NCBI GenBank assembly: GCA_036403815.1
Contig: DASWQH010000012.1
Span: forward strand, 82,622-146,621
Source of the DNA: JACVRN01 sp036403815
GTDB taxonomy: Bacteria; Acidobacteriota; Blastocatellia; Pyrinomonadales; Pyrinomonadaceae
Reading direction: 5' to 3'
DNA: 64,000 nt
Part shown: piece by piece, positions 17,122-26,111 of the stretch
Layout of the letters: each line of letters starts with the position of its first letter
Position numbering within the stretch: position 1 is the stretch's first letter
Translations under genes and position numbers: made by a program
Notes under the pieces: generated by a model
Databases searched by the model: none
Seen by the model: the letters and a program-made list of their open reading frames with translations, nothing else
Told to the model about the DNA's origin: nothing

Positions 17122-18297
17122 ATGTCTTTTGTGATTAACAAAGAAACGGCGGCCAGCTTTAAGGACTATTTTTCGGAGCGGCAAAGGGAGATGCTAGCTC
17201 TCGTGCGTACACTGGTCGAGACGGAATCTCCGTCCGGTGATGTAGAGGGAAGCCGCGCCGTTGTTTCGCTTCTCATAGAGGCCGCGCGCTCAACCGGCGA
17301 ACAATTGAGAGTTGAGCGGATTCCGGCTCCGAGCTACGGCGAGCACCTCTGTGTGCGCGCTTTTCAGGAAAGAGAATCGAGCGGGGGCAAGCTTCTAGTT
17401 GTGGGGCACACGGACACCGTGCATCCTCTGGGCAGCATCGCGGCGCGCCCCTTTCGCGCCGAAGGTGAACGGCTCTACGCGCCTGGAATCTTCGACATGA
17501 AGGCCAACTGTGTGATGGTGCTTGAGGCTTTGCACGCCTGCGTCTTGCTTAATCGAAGGCCGCGCCGCGAGGTCGTGCTGATATTGACCTGCGACGAAGA
17601 GACTGGAAGCGCGCATGGGGGGCGCTCGCTCATCGAAGCAGAAGCGAAACGCGCAGCCTGCGCCTTGGTGCTTGAGCCTCCGGCTACGGGAGGCCGCGTG
17701 AAGACGGCGCGCAAGGGGACTGGAATCTTCACTATGGAAGCGTTGGGGCGAGCGGCGCATGCAGGGCTTGAGCCGGAAAAGGGCGCGAGCGCTGTGCTGG
17801 AAATCGCGCGACAGATAGAAAGGCTGCATGGCTTAGGCGACCCGTCGCAGGGCACGACCCTGAATGTAGGGGTAGTGGAGGGCGGCACGCGCTCGAACGT
17901 GGTCGCCGCAAAGGCTCGCGCCGAGATTGATGTTCGATTCAGCACTGCGGAAGAGGCAAACCGCATCGAAGGCGCAATCCTGAACTCTGTGCCATTTGAC
18001 GAGCGTGTGAAGTTGAGTGTGAGCGGCGGCATCAATCGCCCGCCGCTTGAGCGCAATGAAGGCGTGGTGCGACTGTATGAACATGCGCGCGCCGTTGCCG
18101 CAGCGCTCGATTTCAATCTGGGAGAAGCGAGCGTCGGCGGAGCGTCTGACGGGAATTTCATCGCCGCCCAAAATGTTCCGGTGCTCGACGGCTTAGGCAT
18201 CGACGGCGACGGCGCTCATGCAGAGCACGAGCACATCATCACGACCGACATCGCACGACGCAGCGCACTGCTGGGATACTTAATCGCTACGCTCTAA
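17122..18297 (+). CDS. M20 metallopeptidase (glutamate carboxypeptidase-like)
   Basis: A zinc-dependent M20A peptidase/deacylase of about 391 residues resembling carboxypeptidase G2. The metal and catalytic motifs VVGHTDTVHP, the GIFDMKAN aspartate and TCDEETGS (catalytic Glu-Glu) are followed by the dimerisation domain (GRAAHAGLEPEKGASA). The C-terminal half contains VGGASDGNF and the closing histidine segment. A GTG at 17107 in frame is another possible start. It probably removes an acyl group or glutamate from an N-blocked amino acid. With the upstream racemase it could form an N-succinyl amino acid conversion route (inference). Confidence 0.82.
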   Translation: MSFVINKETAASFKDYFSERQREMLALVRTLVETESPSGDVEGSRAVVSLLIEAARSTGEQLRVERIPAPSYGEHLCVRAFQERESSGGKLLVVGHTDTVHPLGSIAARPFRAEGERLYAPGIFDMKANCVMVLEALHACVLLNRRPRREVVLILTCDEETGSAHGGRSLIEAEAKRAACALVLEPPATGGRVKTARKGTGIFTMEALGRAAHAGLEPEKGASAVLEIARQIERLHGLGDPSQGTTLNVGVVEGGTRSNVVAAKARAEIDVRFSTAEEANRIEGAILNSVPFDERVKLSVSGGINRPPLERNEGVVRLYEHARAVAAALDFNLGEASVGGASDGNFIAAQNVPVLDGLGIDGDGAHAEHEHIITTDIARRSALLGYLIATL

Positions 18298-18299
18298 AC

Positions 18300-18396
18300 G
18301 AGTCCATAGAGTCCAGAGAGTCTGGAGAGTCTAGAGAGTGAAAAGAAAATCATACTGGCTCTCTAGACTCTCCAGACTCTCTGGACTCTCTAGACT
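18300..18396. repeat. Nonamer-built palindrome HP10
   Basis: This one uses a 9-bp unit: GAGTCCATA, GAGTCCAGA, GAGTCTGGA, GAGTCTAGA. The inverted arm is made of GACTCTCTG- and GACTCTCCA-type units. The loop is GTGAAAAGAAAATCATAC. It ends 3 nt before the xthA ATG, with no Shine-Dalgarno. Confidence 0.85.
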
Positions 18397-18399
18397 AAA

Positions 18400-19173
18400 A
18401 TGAGTATGAAGCTGGCAACGTGGAATGTGAATTCGATAGCGGCGCGGCTGCCGCTTGTGTTGAAGTGGCTTGAGGCGGCGCGACCGGATGTGCTCTGTTT
18501 GCAGGAGACGAAATGCACGGACGACAAGTTTCCGGCTGATGCTTTTTCGGAGCTTGGGCTTAAGTCCGCGACCTACGGGCAGAAGACTTATAACGGCGTG
18601 GCGATTCTTTCGCGCCCGCCGCTGACAAATGTGCAGCGCGGTTTCCCGGATGATGACGAAACGGCGCATGCGCGTCTACTGGCCGGGACTGTTGATGGCG
18701 TGCGCGTCGTCAACGTATACATTCCTAACGGCGCGTTCGTAGGCTCCGACAAACTCTTTTTCAAGCTCGATTGGATGCGGCGGCTGCGCGCCTTCTTTGA
18801 CGAGAGCTATAAAAAGAAGGAGCAGGTCTTGCTTTGCGGAGACTTCAATGTCGCTCCCGAAGAGCGCGATGTGCATGACCCTAAGCAGTGGCAGGGAAAG
18901 ATTCTCTTTAGCCGCAGGGAACGCGAAGCGCTCGCGTTGATTAAAGACTGGGGCTTTGAAGATGCCTTCCGCCTGCACACGGAAGAGGGCGGTCACTTCT
19001 CCTGGTGGGATTATCGTGCAGGCTCGTTTCGTCGCAACGCAGGACTTCGCATTGACCACATCTGGACATCTGAGAAGCTGGCTTCACGCTGCACCGCCTC
19101 CTGGATAGACAAAGAGCCTCGCGCATGGGAGCGCCCGTCCGATCACACGCCGGTCGTTGCCGAGTTCAAGTGA
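18400..19173 (+). CDS. xthA: Exodeoxyribonuclease III
   Basis: The 257-residue AP endonuclease/3'-exonuclease of the EEP family acts in base excision repair. Motifs: LATWNVNSIAARL, LCLQETKC (metal Glu near 36), the central GDFNVAPEERDV, RIDHIWTS and the C-terminal SDHTPVVAEF. Length is normal. It starts directly after a palindrome arm. Confidence 0.93.
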   Translation: MSMKLATWNVNSIAARLPLVLKWLEAARPDVLCLQETKCTDDKFPADAFSELGLKSATYGQKTYNGVAILSRPPLTNVQRGFPDDDETAHARLLAGTVDGVRVVNVYIPNGAFVGSDKLFFKLDWMRRLRAFFDESYKKKEQVLLCGDFNVAPEERDVHDPKQWQGKILFSRREREALALIKDWGFEDAFRLHTEEGGHFSWWDYRAGSFRRNAGLRIDHIWTSEKLASRCTASWIDKEPRAWERPSDHTPVVAEFK

Positions 19174-19191
19174 TTTTAGATTTGAAGCGCC

Positions 19192-19269
19192 AGGTCAGTA
19201 CCGCCTGCGGTAGTGGGCGGGTTATAACGTTGCAAGAGACCAGCCCGCTACCGCAGGCGGTACTGACCT
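19192..19269. repeat. REP family C palindrome, copy 1
   Basis: The arm AGGTCAGTACCGCCTGCGG continuing TAGTGGGCGGG is inverted at the other end as CCCGCTACCGCAGG and so on. The centre of about 24 nt is not conserved. Near-identical arms occur at 26033-26111 and 28707-28781. Confidence 0.92.
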
Positions 19270-19290
19270 ATTAGTCTGAAAGGTAACAGC

Positions 19291-20316
19291 ATGAAGGACA
19301 GTAACAAAGAGGCTCTGATATTAGCGGCGGCGGGCGCGGGCGCTCTGCTTGCCGGGCGTGCTGTAGCGCGGCGTCTTTTCGGCTACAGCCTGCGCGGAAA
19401 AGTTGTGTTGATAACGGGCGGCTCGCGCGGGCTTGGCCTGGTCATGGCGCGAGAATTTGCGTCTGAGGGAGCGAAGATTGTTATCTGCGCTCGCAGGCTG
19501 GATGAGCTTGAGGCGGCGCGTGCTGATTTGAAATGGCGCGGGGCAGAGGTGTTGGCCGTTCCCTGCGATGTGACTGACCGCCCGCAGGTCAACGAGATGA
19601 TGAACATAGTCCGTGACCGCTTCGGGCGCATTGATGTGCTTGTGAACAACGCGGGCGTGATTCAGGTCGGGCCAATCGAAGTGATGACGATTGAAGATTA
19701 CGAAGAGGCCATGAAGACGCATTTCTGGGGGCCGCTCTACGCCAGTTTAGCCGTGTTGCCGGAGATGCGACGCCGCCGCGAAGGCCGCATCGTCAACATC
19801 AGCTCCATCGGCGGCAAAATCAGCATCCCTCATCTAGTGCCTTACAGCGCCAGCAAGTTTGCACTCACTGGTCTTTCGGAAGGAATGCGCGCGGAGCTTT
19901 TGAAGGACGGCGTGGTCGTCACCACGGTTTGCCCCGGACTGATGCGAACGGGTAGCCCGCGCAATGCTTTGTTCAAGGGAAAGCATCGCGCAGAGTACGC
20001 ATGGTTCGCCATCAGCGATTCCCTGCCGGTCACCTCCATGAATGCCGTGCGCGCTGCAAGGCAGATTGTCGCTGCGACAAAGCGCGGCGATGCCGAAGTC
20101 ACCCTGACGATTCAGGCTCAACTAGCAGCAAGGTTTCATGGTCTCTTTCCCGGCACGACCGCAGACCTGCTCGCAATCGTCAACCGGCTTCTGCCCGGAG
20201 CGGGCGGCATAGGTCGTGCGAGCGCCAGAGGCAAAGATAGTCAATCAAGTCTTGCTCCATCCGTACTGACTGCTTTGAGCGAGAAGGCAGCGACGAAGAA
20301 CAACGAGATGCTGTAG
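19291..20316 (+). CDS. Short-chain dehydrogenase/reductase, membrane-tethered
   Basis: The 341-residue SDR has an N-terminal hydrophobic stretch (ALILAAAGAGALLAGRAVA) that may anchor it. The Rossmann motif TGGSRGLG, the NNAGVIQVG segment, the catalytic Ser in NISSIGG and the YSASKFALTG motif are present, so it should be an active NAD(P)-dependent oxidoreductase. The C-terminal 80 residues extend beyond a classical SDR. The substrate is unknown. It lies 30 nt upstream of a small cyclase gene, suggesting co-transcription. Confidence 0.82.
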   Translation: MKDSNKEALILAAAGAGALLAGRAVARRLFGYSLRGKVVLITGGSRGLGLVMAREFASEGAKIVICARRLDELEAARADLKWRGAEVLAVPCDVTDRPQVNEMMNIVRDRFGRIDVLVNNAGVIQVGPIEVMTIEDYEEAMKTHFWGPLYASLAVLPEMRRRREGRIVNISSIGGKISIPHLVPYSASKFALTGLSEGMRAELLKDGVVVTTVCPGLMRTGSPRNALFKGKHRAEYAWFAISDSLPVTSMNAVRAARQIVAATKRGDAEVTLTIQAQLAARFHGLFPGTTADLLAIVNRLLPGAGGIGRASARGKDSQSSLAPSVLTALSEKAATKNNEML

Positions 20317-20345
20317 AGACAATTTCGGGGAGAAGCTGAAAAGCG

Positions 20346-20948
20346 ATGAGAAGGAAAACACGCGCGGAATTGAATAAGCTGCTTCAGGAAAGGAACGAGT
20401 ATCCTGACAGAGCGGTGGAGATTGACGAAGGGATTCGAGAGACCTTTGGCGAGACGCACGCCATCATGGTCATGGATATGTCCGGCTTCTCGCGCCTGAC
20501 AATCAAGCACGGCATCATACATTTTCTGGCGATGATTCATCGCATGAATCAGATTGCCATGCCGACCGTAGAGGAGTATGACGGGGCAGTCATCAAGTTT
20601 GAGGCCGACAACGCCTTTGCCATCTTTCCCGAGGTGGAGCAGGCCGTAGATGCCAGCGTTGACATTATCAAGCGGCTCGAAGCGGCCAATACCATGTTGC
20701 CCGACGAGCTTGATATGCACGGCAAGTTCGGCATCGGTTACGGCGAGGTGTTGATAGTACAGGACGAAGACCTTTACGGCGCGGAGGTCAATCTGGCATC
20801 GAAGCTCGGCGAAGATTTGGCCTCGCGCAACGAGATACTCATCACCGAAGCGGCTTTCAGTCGCGTAGACGCGAGCAAGCGCCCGTACGAAGAGATAGAG
20901 ATGGACATCTCCGGGCTGCATCTGGTCGTGCATAAAGTTAAGCTCTAG
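20346..20948 (+). CDS. Stand-alone class III adenylate/guanylate cyclase domain protein
   Basis: This 200-residue protein is little more than one class III nucleotide cyclase domain. Metal-binding aspartates are seen in VMDMSGFSRLT and FEADNAFAIF, a lysine precedes the second (VIKFEADN), and DEDLYGAEVNLASKLGE corresponds to the helix with the transition-state Asn. The substitution of the usual KxxGD by KFEAD is atypical, so activity is likely but not certain. It has no sensory domain or membrane segment. Confidence 0.72.
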   Translation: MRRKTRAELNKLLQERNEYPDRAVEIDEGIRETFGETHAIMVMDMSGFSRLTIKHGIIHFLAMIHRMNQIAMPTVEEYDGAVIKFEADNAFAIFPEVEQAVDASVDIIKRLEAANTMLPDELDMHGKFGIGYGEVLIVQDEDLYGAEVNLASKLGEDLASRNEILITEAAFSRVDASKRPYEEIEMDISGLHLVVHKVKL

Positions 20949-21058
20949 CCCTTCATACAGATTATTCCCTGGCTAGGTTTCCCTGATAGCTTGCATGCCT
21001 CGACAGAAACGAAGCGTAGAAAGTAGCCTGGACGAAGTGAAGCGGAAGCCGTTTGAAG

Positions 21059-21248
21059 AGTCCCGCAAGGGACGACCTGATAATAGTCCAGTGCTTTAGC
21101 ACTGGGGATAGGACAAGTCAAAGATAGTGAGTCCCGTAGGGACGACTGAACATAACTTCAGCCGTCCCTACGGGACTCAACTTTATTTATCGCCCTCTTT
21201 TCCCAGCCATGAATGGCTGGGCTATTATCAGGTCGTCCCTGACGGGAC
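21059..21248. repeat. REP family B composite palindrome, copy 1
   Basis: The outer arms are AGTCCCGCAAGGGACGACC...TGATAATAG and its inverse with CCCAGCCATGAATGGCTGGG. Inside sits a near-perfect inner palindrome with arm GAGTCCCGTAGGGACGACTG at 21130-21178. It fills most of the 356-nt gap between the cyclase gene and the ppsA stop; nothing else was recognised there. Confidence 0.88.
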
Positions 21249-21304
21249 TGCTCAAAGAGCTAATTGAACACTGAGATAAAGATGAGCTTAAAACTTCGCC
21301 GAAA

Positions 21305-23809
21305 TTATTTTGAGCCGTCATCCATAAATTTATACAGCCCTGCGTGAGCGCCCGCCGTGGCTGTGGGCTGGCGGCTTGAATTCTTCTGCTTGCTGATAGC
21401 GTTAGATGAAAGCTGCTCTTCGGCGTTCAGAATAACGCCCGTGGTTTGAATCACTGTGTCCGGGTTGAGTGAGATTGATGTGATGCCGCGCTCGACCAGA
21501 AAACGCGCGAACTCCGGATAATCTGAGGGAGCCTGGCCGCAGATGCCTATCTTTTTACCGGCTCGATGCGCGGCCTCGATGGCCTGCGAGATCATTTTTT
21601 CGACTGCGCCGTTACGTTCGTCGAAAAGGTGCGCAACCATCTCCGAATCGCGGTCAAGCCCAAGGGCAAGCTGCGTCAGATCGTTTGAGCCTATGGAGTA
21701 GCCATCGAAGATGCGCAGGAACTCGTCCGCGAAAACGACGTTGGCGGGCAGCTCGCACATGGCATAAATCTCCAGCCCGTGCTCGCCCTGCTTCAATCCA
21801 TGATCGCTCATCAGGTTGATGACCTTCTCGCCCTCTTCAACTGTGCGGCAGAAGGGAATCATGGCCTTGACGTTATCAAGCCCCATCTCTTCGCGCACGC
21901 GCCTCAAGGCCATACATTCCAGCCTGAAGCCTTCACGATAACGCTCGTCATAGTAACGGGACGCACCCCTGAAGCCGAGCATGGGATTCTCTTCAACCGG
22001 CTCGAACTCCTGCCCGCCTATGAGCATCGCGTACTCGTTCGATTTGAAATCCGACATGCGTACGATAACAGGCTTAGGGTAAAAGGCTGCGGCGATACGG
22101 CCTATGCCCTCGGAAAGATTTCGCACGAAGAAGTCCTGCGGGTCTTCTTCGTTGATGCGGCGCTCTATCTCGCGCACGTCCTCTGCCCGCTTCAATTTTG
22201 GATAGCGCACGAGCGCCATAGGGTGAATGCCAATGTGGTTATTGATGATGAACTCAAGCCGTGCAAGCCCAACGCCATCGTTCGGCAGAGATGCGAGCGC
22301 AAACGCGTGGTCTGGGTCGCCCACGTTCATCATCACCTGCGTGCGAGGCCGCGCTTCGTTGGTGACGACGCGGCGCTCGACCGCAAAATCAATCTTGCCT
22401 TCGTAGATATTGCCCTGCGCTCCTTCGGCGCAACTGACCGTCACGTCAATTCCTGTCTGCAAGACTGCGGTTGCGTTGCCCGTGCCGACGATGCACGCCA
22501 ATCCAAGCTCGCGGCTGATGATGGCGCTGTGGCAGGTGCGCCCGCCCCTGTCCGTGACGATGGCCGCCGCGCGCTTCATGATTGGCTCCCACGCGGGGTC
22601 TGTCATGGAAGTAACCAGCACGTCGCCTTCCAGAAAATCTTTGAGATGGTCAGGATGGTCAAGCACGTGTACGCGTCCCTGCGCGACACGTTCTCCGACC
22701 GCGATGCCCGTCGCTAAGGGCAACCCGCGCTCGCCCGTTAACTTGTAGCTCTCTATAAAATTTTCCCGGTTCGTCGAATGAACAGTTTCGGGTCTGGCCT
22801 GGACTACGAAAAGCTCTCCGGTCTTTCCGTCCTTAGCCCACTCTATGTCCATAGGCTGCGGCTGCCCAGCACGCTCTGAATAATGTTCCTCTATGATGCA
22901 AGCCCAGCGCGCCAGTTGCAGGACTTCATAATCATCAAGAACGAAACGCTGGCGCTGCGCCTCGACTACTTCACGCGTGCGCGTGCCGCGCCCCTCGACG
23001 CCGTAAACCATCTTGACTTCTTTGCCGCCCAGGCGACGGCTGACGATGGGACGCGCGCCCGCTTTCAAAGTCGGCTTGAAGACAATCCACTCGTCTGGCG
23101 TAGCCATTCCCTGAACGATGGCTTCGCCTAAGCCCCACGCGCCGTTAATGACGACCGCATCACGAAAGCCCGACTCGGTATCGAGCGTGAACATGACGCC
23201 GGAACATGCAAGGTCTGAGCGCACCATCGGCTGCACGCAGACCGACAGGGCAACGTCGAAGTGATTGAAGCCGCGTGCGGCTCGGTACGAGATGGCGCGA
23301 TCCGTCCACAGCGAGGCGAAACATCTATGGCACGCTTCGATTAAATGGTCTTCGCCAAGAACGTTGAGGATTGTGTCCTGCTGCCCTGCGAACGAGGCAT
23401 CCGCCAAATCCTCTGCGGTGGCGCTTGAGCGCACAGCAACTTCGCACGCTCGCCCTACACGTTCACACAGCCGTTTGTAAGCATCAAGAATCGCGTCGTT
23501 GGCTTCCAGGGGCAGAGGAGTATCGAGCATCAGAGCGCGCGTCTCACGCCCCGCCCGATTCAAAGCTTCCATGTCGTCGTAATCAAGCCCCAACATCAAC
23601 TCGCGCAGCCGACCGCCCAGCCCATCCGTCTCAAGGAGTCTTCGATAGACCTCATCGGTCGTCGCAAACCCATCAACGGCGCGCACGCCCTGCTTCGTAA
23701 GCTGCCGGAACAACTCGCCCAAGTTCGCCCCCTTGCCGCCCACGCGAGCCACCTCGTCCGCGCCCACCTCTATTAAATCCAGCACGAGCCTGTCTGATGC
23801 ATTGCCCAT
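21305..23809 (-). CDS. ppsA: Phosphoenolpyruvate synthase
   Basis: This enzyme of about 834 residues converts pyruvate, ATP and water to PEP, AMP and phosphate. The N-terminal ATP-binding domain (VGGKGANLGELFRQL, EVAVRSSATAEDLADASFAGQQ) is followed by the phosphohistidine domain with GGRTCHSAIISRELG. The C-terminal TIM barrel contains GSNDLTQLALGLDRDS and IGICGQAPSDYPEFA. The ATG at 23809 is preceded by GGAGG; the frame is open 13 codons further upstream without such a site. PpsA supports gluconeogenic growth on pyruvate and other C3 products, in line with the catabolic genes upstream. Confidence 0.95.
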   Translation of the reverse strand: MGNASDRLVLDLIEVGADEVARVGGKGANLGELFRQLTKQGVRAVDGFATTDEVYRRLLETDGLGGRLRELMLGLDYDDMEALNRAGRETRALMLDTPLPLEANDAILDAYKRLCERVGRACEVAVRSSATAEDLADASFAGQQDTILNVLGEDHLIEACHRCFASLWTDRAISYRAARGFNHFDVALSVCVQPMVRSDLACSGVMFTLDTESGFRDAVVINGAWGLGEAIVQGMATPDEWIVFKPTLKAGARPIVSRRLGGKEVKMVYGVEGRGTRTREVVEAQRQRFVLDDYEVLQLARWACIIEEHYSERAGQPQPMDIEWAKDGKTGELFVVQARPETVHSTNRENFIESYKLTGERGLPLATGIAVGERVAQGRVHVLDHPDHLKDFLEGDVLVTSMTDPAWEPIMKRAAAIVTDRGGRTCHSAIISRELGLACIVGTGNATAVLQTGIDVTVSCAEGAQGNIYEGKIDFAVERRVVTNEARPRTQVMMNVGDPDHAFALASLPNDGVGLARLEFIINNHIGIHPMALVRYPKLKRAEDVREIERRINEEDPQDFFVRNLSEGIGRIAAAFYPKPVIVRMSDFKSNEYAMLIGGQEFEPVEENPMLGFRGASRYYDERYREGFRLECMALRRVREEMGLDNVKAMIPFCRTVEEGEKVINLMSDHGLKQGEHGLEIYAMCELPANVVFADEFLRIFDGYSIGSNDLTQLALGLDRDSEMVAHLFDERNGAVEKMISQAIEAAHRAGKKIGICGQAPSDYPEFARFLVERGITSISLNPDTVIQTTGVILNAEEQLSSNAISKQKNSSRQPTATAGAHAGLYKFMDDGSK

Positions 23810-24054
23810 TAAAAAACCTCCGACGGGGTTGGAATTACACTGAGACACAGAACAAGCGAGCGGTCGCTTGCTGATATTAAGAAAAGCGGGCGAGGATTAT
23901 CTTGTAAAAGTACAGAACCGACTCCAAAGGAATTTACGGGAGTCAGCTTTTATATAACACAGGTGAGGGTTGAATTCAGATTGAAATCTTAGTCGGCGAG
24001 GGAAGGAGGCTATGAGTGGTAAAGCACAGAAACTCGCTCCTGCTCAAAGCCAAA

Positions 24055-24681
24055 TTACCGGGTACTGGAGAAAACGCGCGATGCTTCTGCGCCCGTGAGC
24101 AATATTTCCTCTTGCGAGCGCTTACCCTTCGGGATGTAGAAATGGCGACATAGAAGGCGTGTGCGGATTAATGAGACACTGGCTGCCAGCATGAGCAGAC
24201 CTCCGACCAGCGCACCCAACCGAGCACTGGGCGCTCCCTGCTGTGTTTGAGGAGCTATGGAGACAAATAGAAGACTGACCGTCAATATCACGGGTATAAA
24301 TAGATACGTGAAGGTGTTGCTCCAACTGAGCTTGTAAGGAGTTATCTCGTTGACGGTAATGTGTCGGGCGAATTTGCGTTTACGGTAGATACCAATCAAC
24401 TCTTCGCGTGGTACGAGCACAGTGCGGTTGAGGCGACGGCGAACCTCATAGTAGAGCAGTAGGATGCCGCCTACAGCCATACCGGCAATAACGCCGTACA
24501 TGCCGGAGGATGCTGCTGATGGCGGTGCGAAGAAGAGTATATACATAGCCATGCCCAGGAGCGCTCCGCCAATGAGAGATGGCATCCATCCGAATGCCTC
24601 AAGTACTCTGCCGGTTAAGGGCACTTGCTCCAACTCGGCGGGGAATCCATCCTGGCTTGTTGATGCTTCATCTGTAGCCAT
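24055..24681 (-). CDS. Hypothetical membrane protein
   Basis: The 208-residue protein is not recognised. The ATG at 24681 has a good AGGAGG site. Four likely membrane segments are seen: SLIGGALLGMAMYILFFAP, GVIAGMAVGGILLLYY, FTYLFIPVILTVSLLF and LGALVGGLLMLAASVSLI. A charged loop between the second and third (YEVRRRLNRTVLVPREELIG...) probably faces the cytoplasm. The C-terminus has IPKGKRSQEEILL. It lies between ppsA and preA on the same strand but is separated from each by some distance, so its role is unknown. Confidence 0.65.
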   Translation of the reverse strand: MATDEASTSQDGFPAELEQVPLTGRVLEAFGWMPSLIGGALLGMAMYILFFAPPSAASSGMYGVIAGMAVGGILLLYYEVRRRLNRTVLVPREELIGIYRKRKFARHITVNEITPYKLSWSNTFTYLFIPVILTVSLLFVSIAPQTQQGAPSARLGALVGGLLMLAASVSLIRTRLLCRHFYIPKGKRSQEEILLTGAEASRVFSSTR

Positions 24682-24740
24682 AATTCCTCCTTCCTGGCTG
24701 AGGCACAACGCTTACCTACGTGATGCTAAGAGGGTCATTC

Positions 24741-26006
24741 TCACTCGTTCATTGTGGGAGGCTGTTGGCTGGACAACTCACGCCATGTGATGGCTTGACT
24801 GCCGTCGTCCACTCTGACCATAGAGATGCAGCCGGGCGAGGGGCAGACCAGATAGCACAGGTTGCAGCCGACGCATTCCGATTCGTCCACCACGGGGAAG
24901 CGCTTGCCGTTAATCTGTGTGAGCGGGATGCACTGGTGCGCGCCGTCTTCGCAGGCTATGTGGCAGAGGTTGCACTGTATGCAAAGGCTGTGGTCAATAC
25001 GCGCGACCGTCTTGTAAGCAAGGTTCAGGTTGCCCCAATCCGTTACGTGGCTGACGCTCCTGCCTATAATCTCGTTGACGCTCTTGAAGCCCTTCTCGTC
25101 CAGATAATTCGAGAGGCCGTCAATCATGTCCTCGACTATGCGGTAGCCGTAATGCATGACGGCGGTGCAGACCTGCACGGTGGTCGAGCCTAAGAGCAGA
25201 AATTCCGCAGCGTCTCTCCAGTTGGAGATGCCGCCGATGCCGCTGATGGGAATAGTAACTTCCGCATCGCGCGCCAGCTCTGAAACCATGTTCAGTGCAA
25301 TAGGCTTGACTGCGGGGCCGCAATAGCCGCCGTGCGCGGCCATGCCGTTGACGTTCGGATGAGGAATCATCGTATCCAGATCAACGCCTATGACTGAATT
25401 AATCGTGTTGATGAGAGAAAGGGCATCGGCTCCGCCACGCACGGCTGCGCGCGCAGGCGGGGTGATTGATGTAACGTTCGGCGTAAGCTTGACGATAACC
25501 GGAAGCTTCGTAGCCTCCTTCACCCATTCGGTAACCATGCAGGTGTATTCCGGCACCTGTCCCATCGCCGCACCCATGCCGCGCTCACTCATTCCGTGCG
25601 GGCAGCCGAAGTTCAGCTCCACGCCATCTGCGCCCGTGTCCTCAACCTTTTTGGCGATCTCGTGCCATGCTTCGCGCTTTGATTCGACCATCAGCGAGAT
25701 AATCAGAGCATGCTTCGGATACTTTCTTTTGCATTCGCGTATCTCGCGCAGGTTCACTTCGAGCGGTCGGTCGGTGATAAGCTCTATGTTGTTCAAGCCC
25801 ATCATGCGGAAGGGGCCAAGGTCAACCGACCCAAGGCGCGAGCAGACGTTTTGAATCGGCTCGCCCAGGGTCTTCCACACAGCCCCGCCCCATCCGGCAT
25901 CAAAGGCGCGCTCGATCATCGAACCCATGTTGGTCGGCGGCGCAGATGCCAGCCAGAAAGGATTGGGCGATTTAATTCCAGCAAAATCAACGCTCAGGTC
26001 TGCCAT
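24741..26006 (-). CDS. preA: NAD-dependent dihydropyrimidine dehydrogenase subunit PreA
   Basis: The 421-residue catalytic subunit reduces uracil or thymine to the dihydro form together with PreT. The FMN-binding TIM barrel resembles dihydroorotate dehydrogenase (FAGIKSPNPFWLASAPPTN, ELNFGCPHGMSERGMG, VKLTPNVTSI, ISGIGGISNWRDAAEFL). A C-terminal ferredoxin-like part has two 4Fe-4S motifs, CIQCNLCHIAC and CVGCNLCYLVCPSPGC. It lies just downstream of preT on the same strand, with a REP family C palindrome between them. Confidence 0.95.
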   Translation of the reverse strand: MADLSVDFAGIKSPNPFWLASAPPTNMGSMIERAFDAGWGGAVWKTLGEPIQNVCSRLGSVDLGPFRMMGLNNIELITDRPLEVNLREIRECKRKYPKHALIISLMVESKREAWHEIAKKVEDTGADGVELNFGCPHGMSERGMGAAMGQVPEYTCMVTEWVKEATKLPVIVKLTPNVTSITPPARAAVRGGADALSLINTINSVIGVDLDTMIPHPNVNGMAAHGGYCGPAVKPIALNMVSELARDAEVTIPISGIGGISNWRDAAEFLLLGSTTVQVCTAVMHYGYRIVEDMIDGLSNYLDEKGFKSVNEIIGRSVSHVTDWGNLNLAYKTVARIDHSLCIQCNLCHIACEDGAHQCIPLTQINGKRFPVVDESECVGCNLCYLVCPSPGCISMVRVDDGSQAITWRELSSQQPPTMNE

Positions 26007-26032
26007 TGGTCTACTCTCCTCACTGTAAAATC

Positions 26033-26111
26033 AGGTCAGTACCGCCTGCGGTAGCGAGCGGGTTCTCAAGCGACGATACGACCCGCCCGCTACCGCAGGC
26101 GGTACTGACCT
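26033..26111. repeat. REP family C palindrome, copy 2
   Basis: The arms are the same as copy 1 (AGGTCAGTACCGCCTGCGG...), with a different centre (TTCTCAAGCGACGATACG). It fills the gap between preT and preA, and one end directly abuts the preT stop codon. Confidence 0.92.

Noticed and set aside
21779..22717. Long plus-strand frame of 312 codons
   Set aside because: Lies wholly inside the ppsA gene on the other strand and shows no recognisable domain; ppsA motifs are continuous.
24720..25193. Plus-strand frame opposite preA
   Set aside because: Overlaps the Fe-S region of preA; no family signature.
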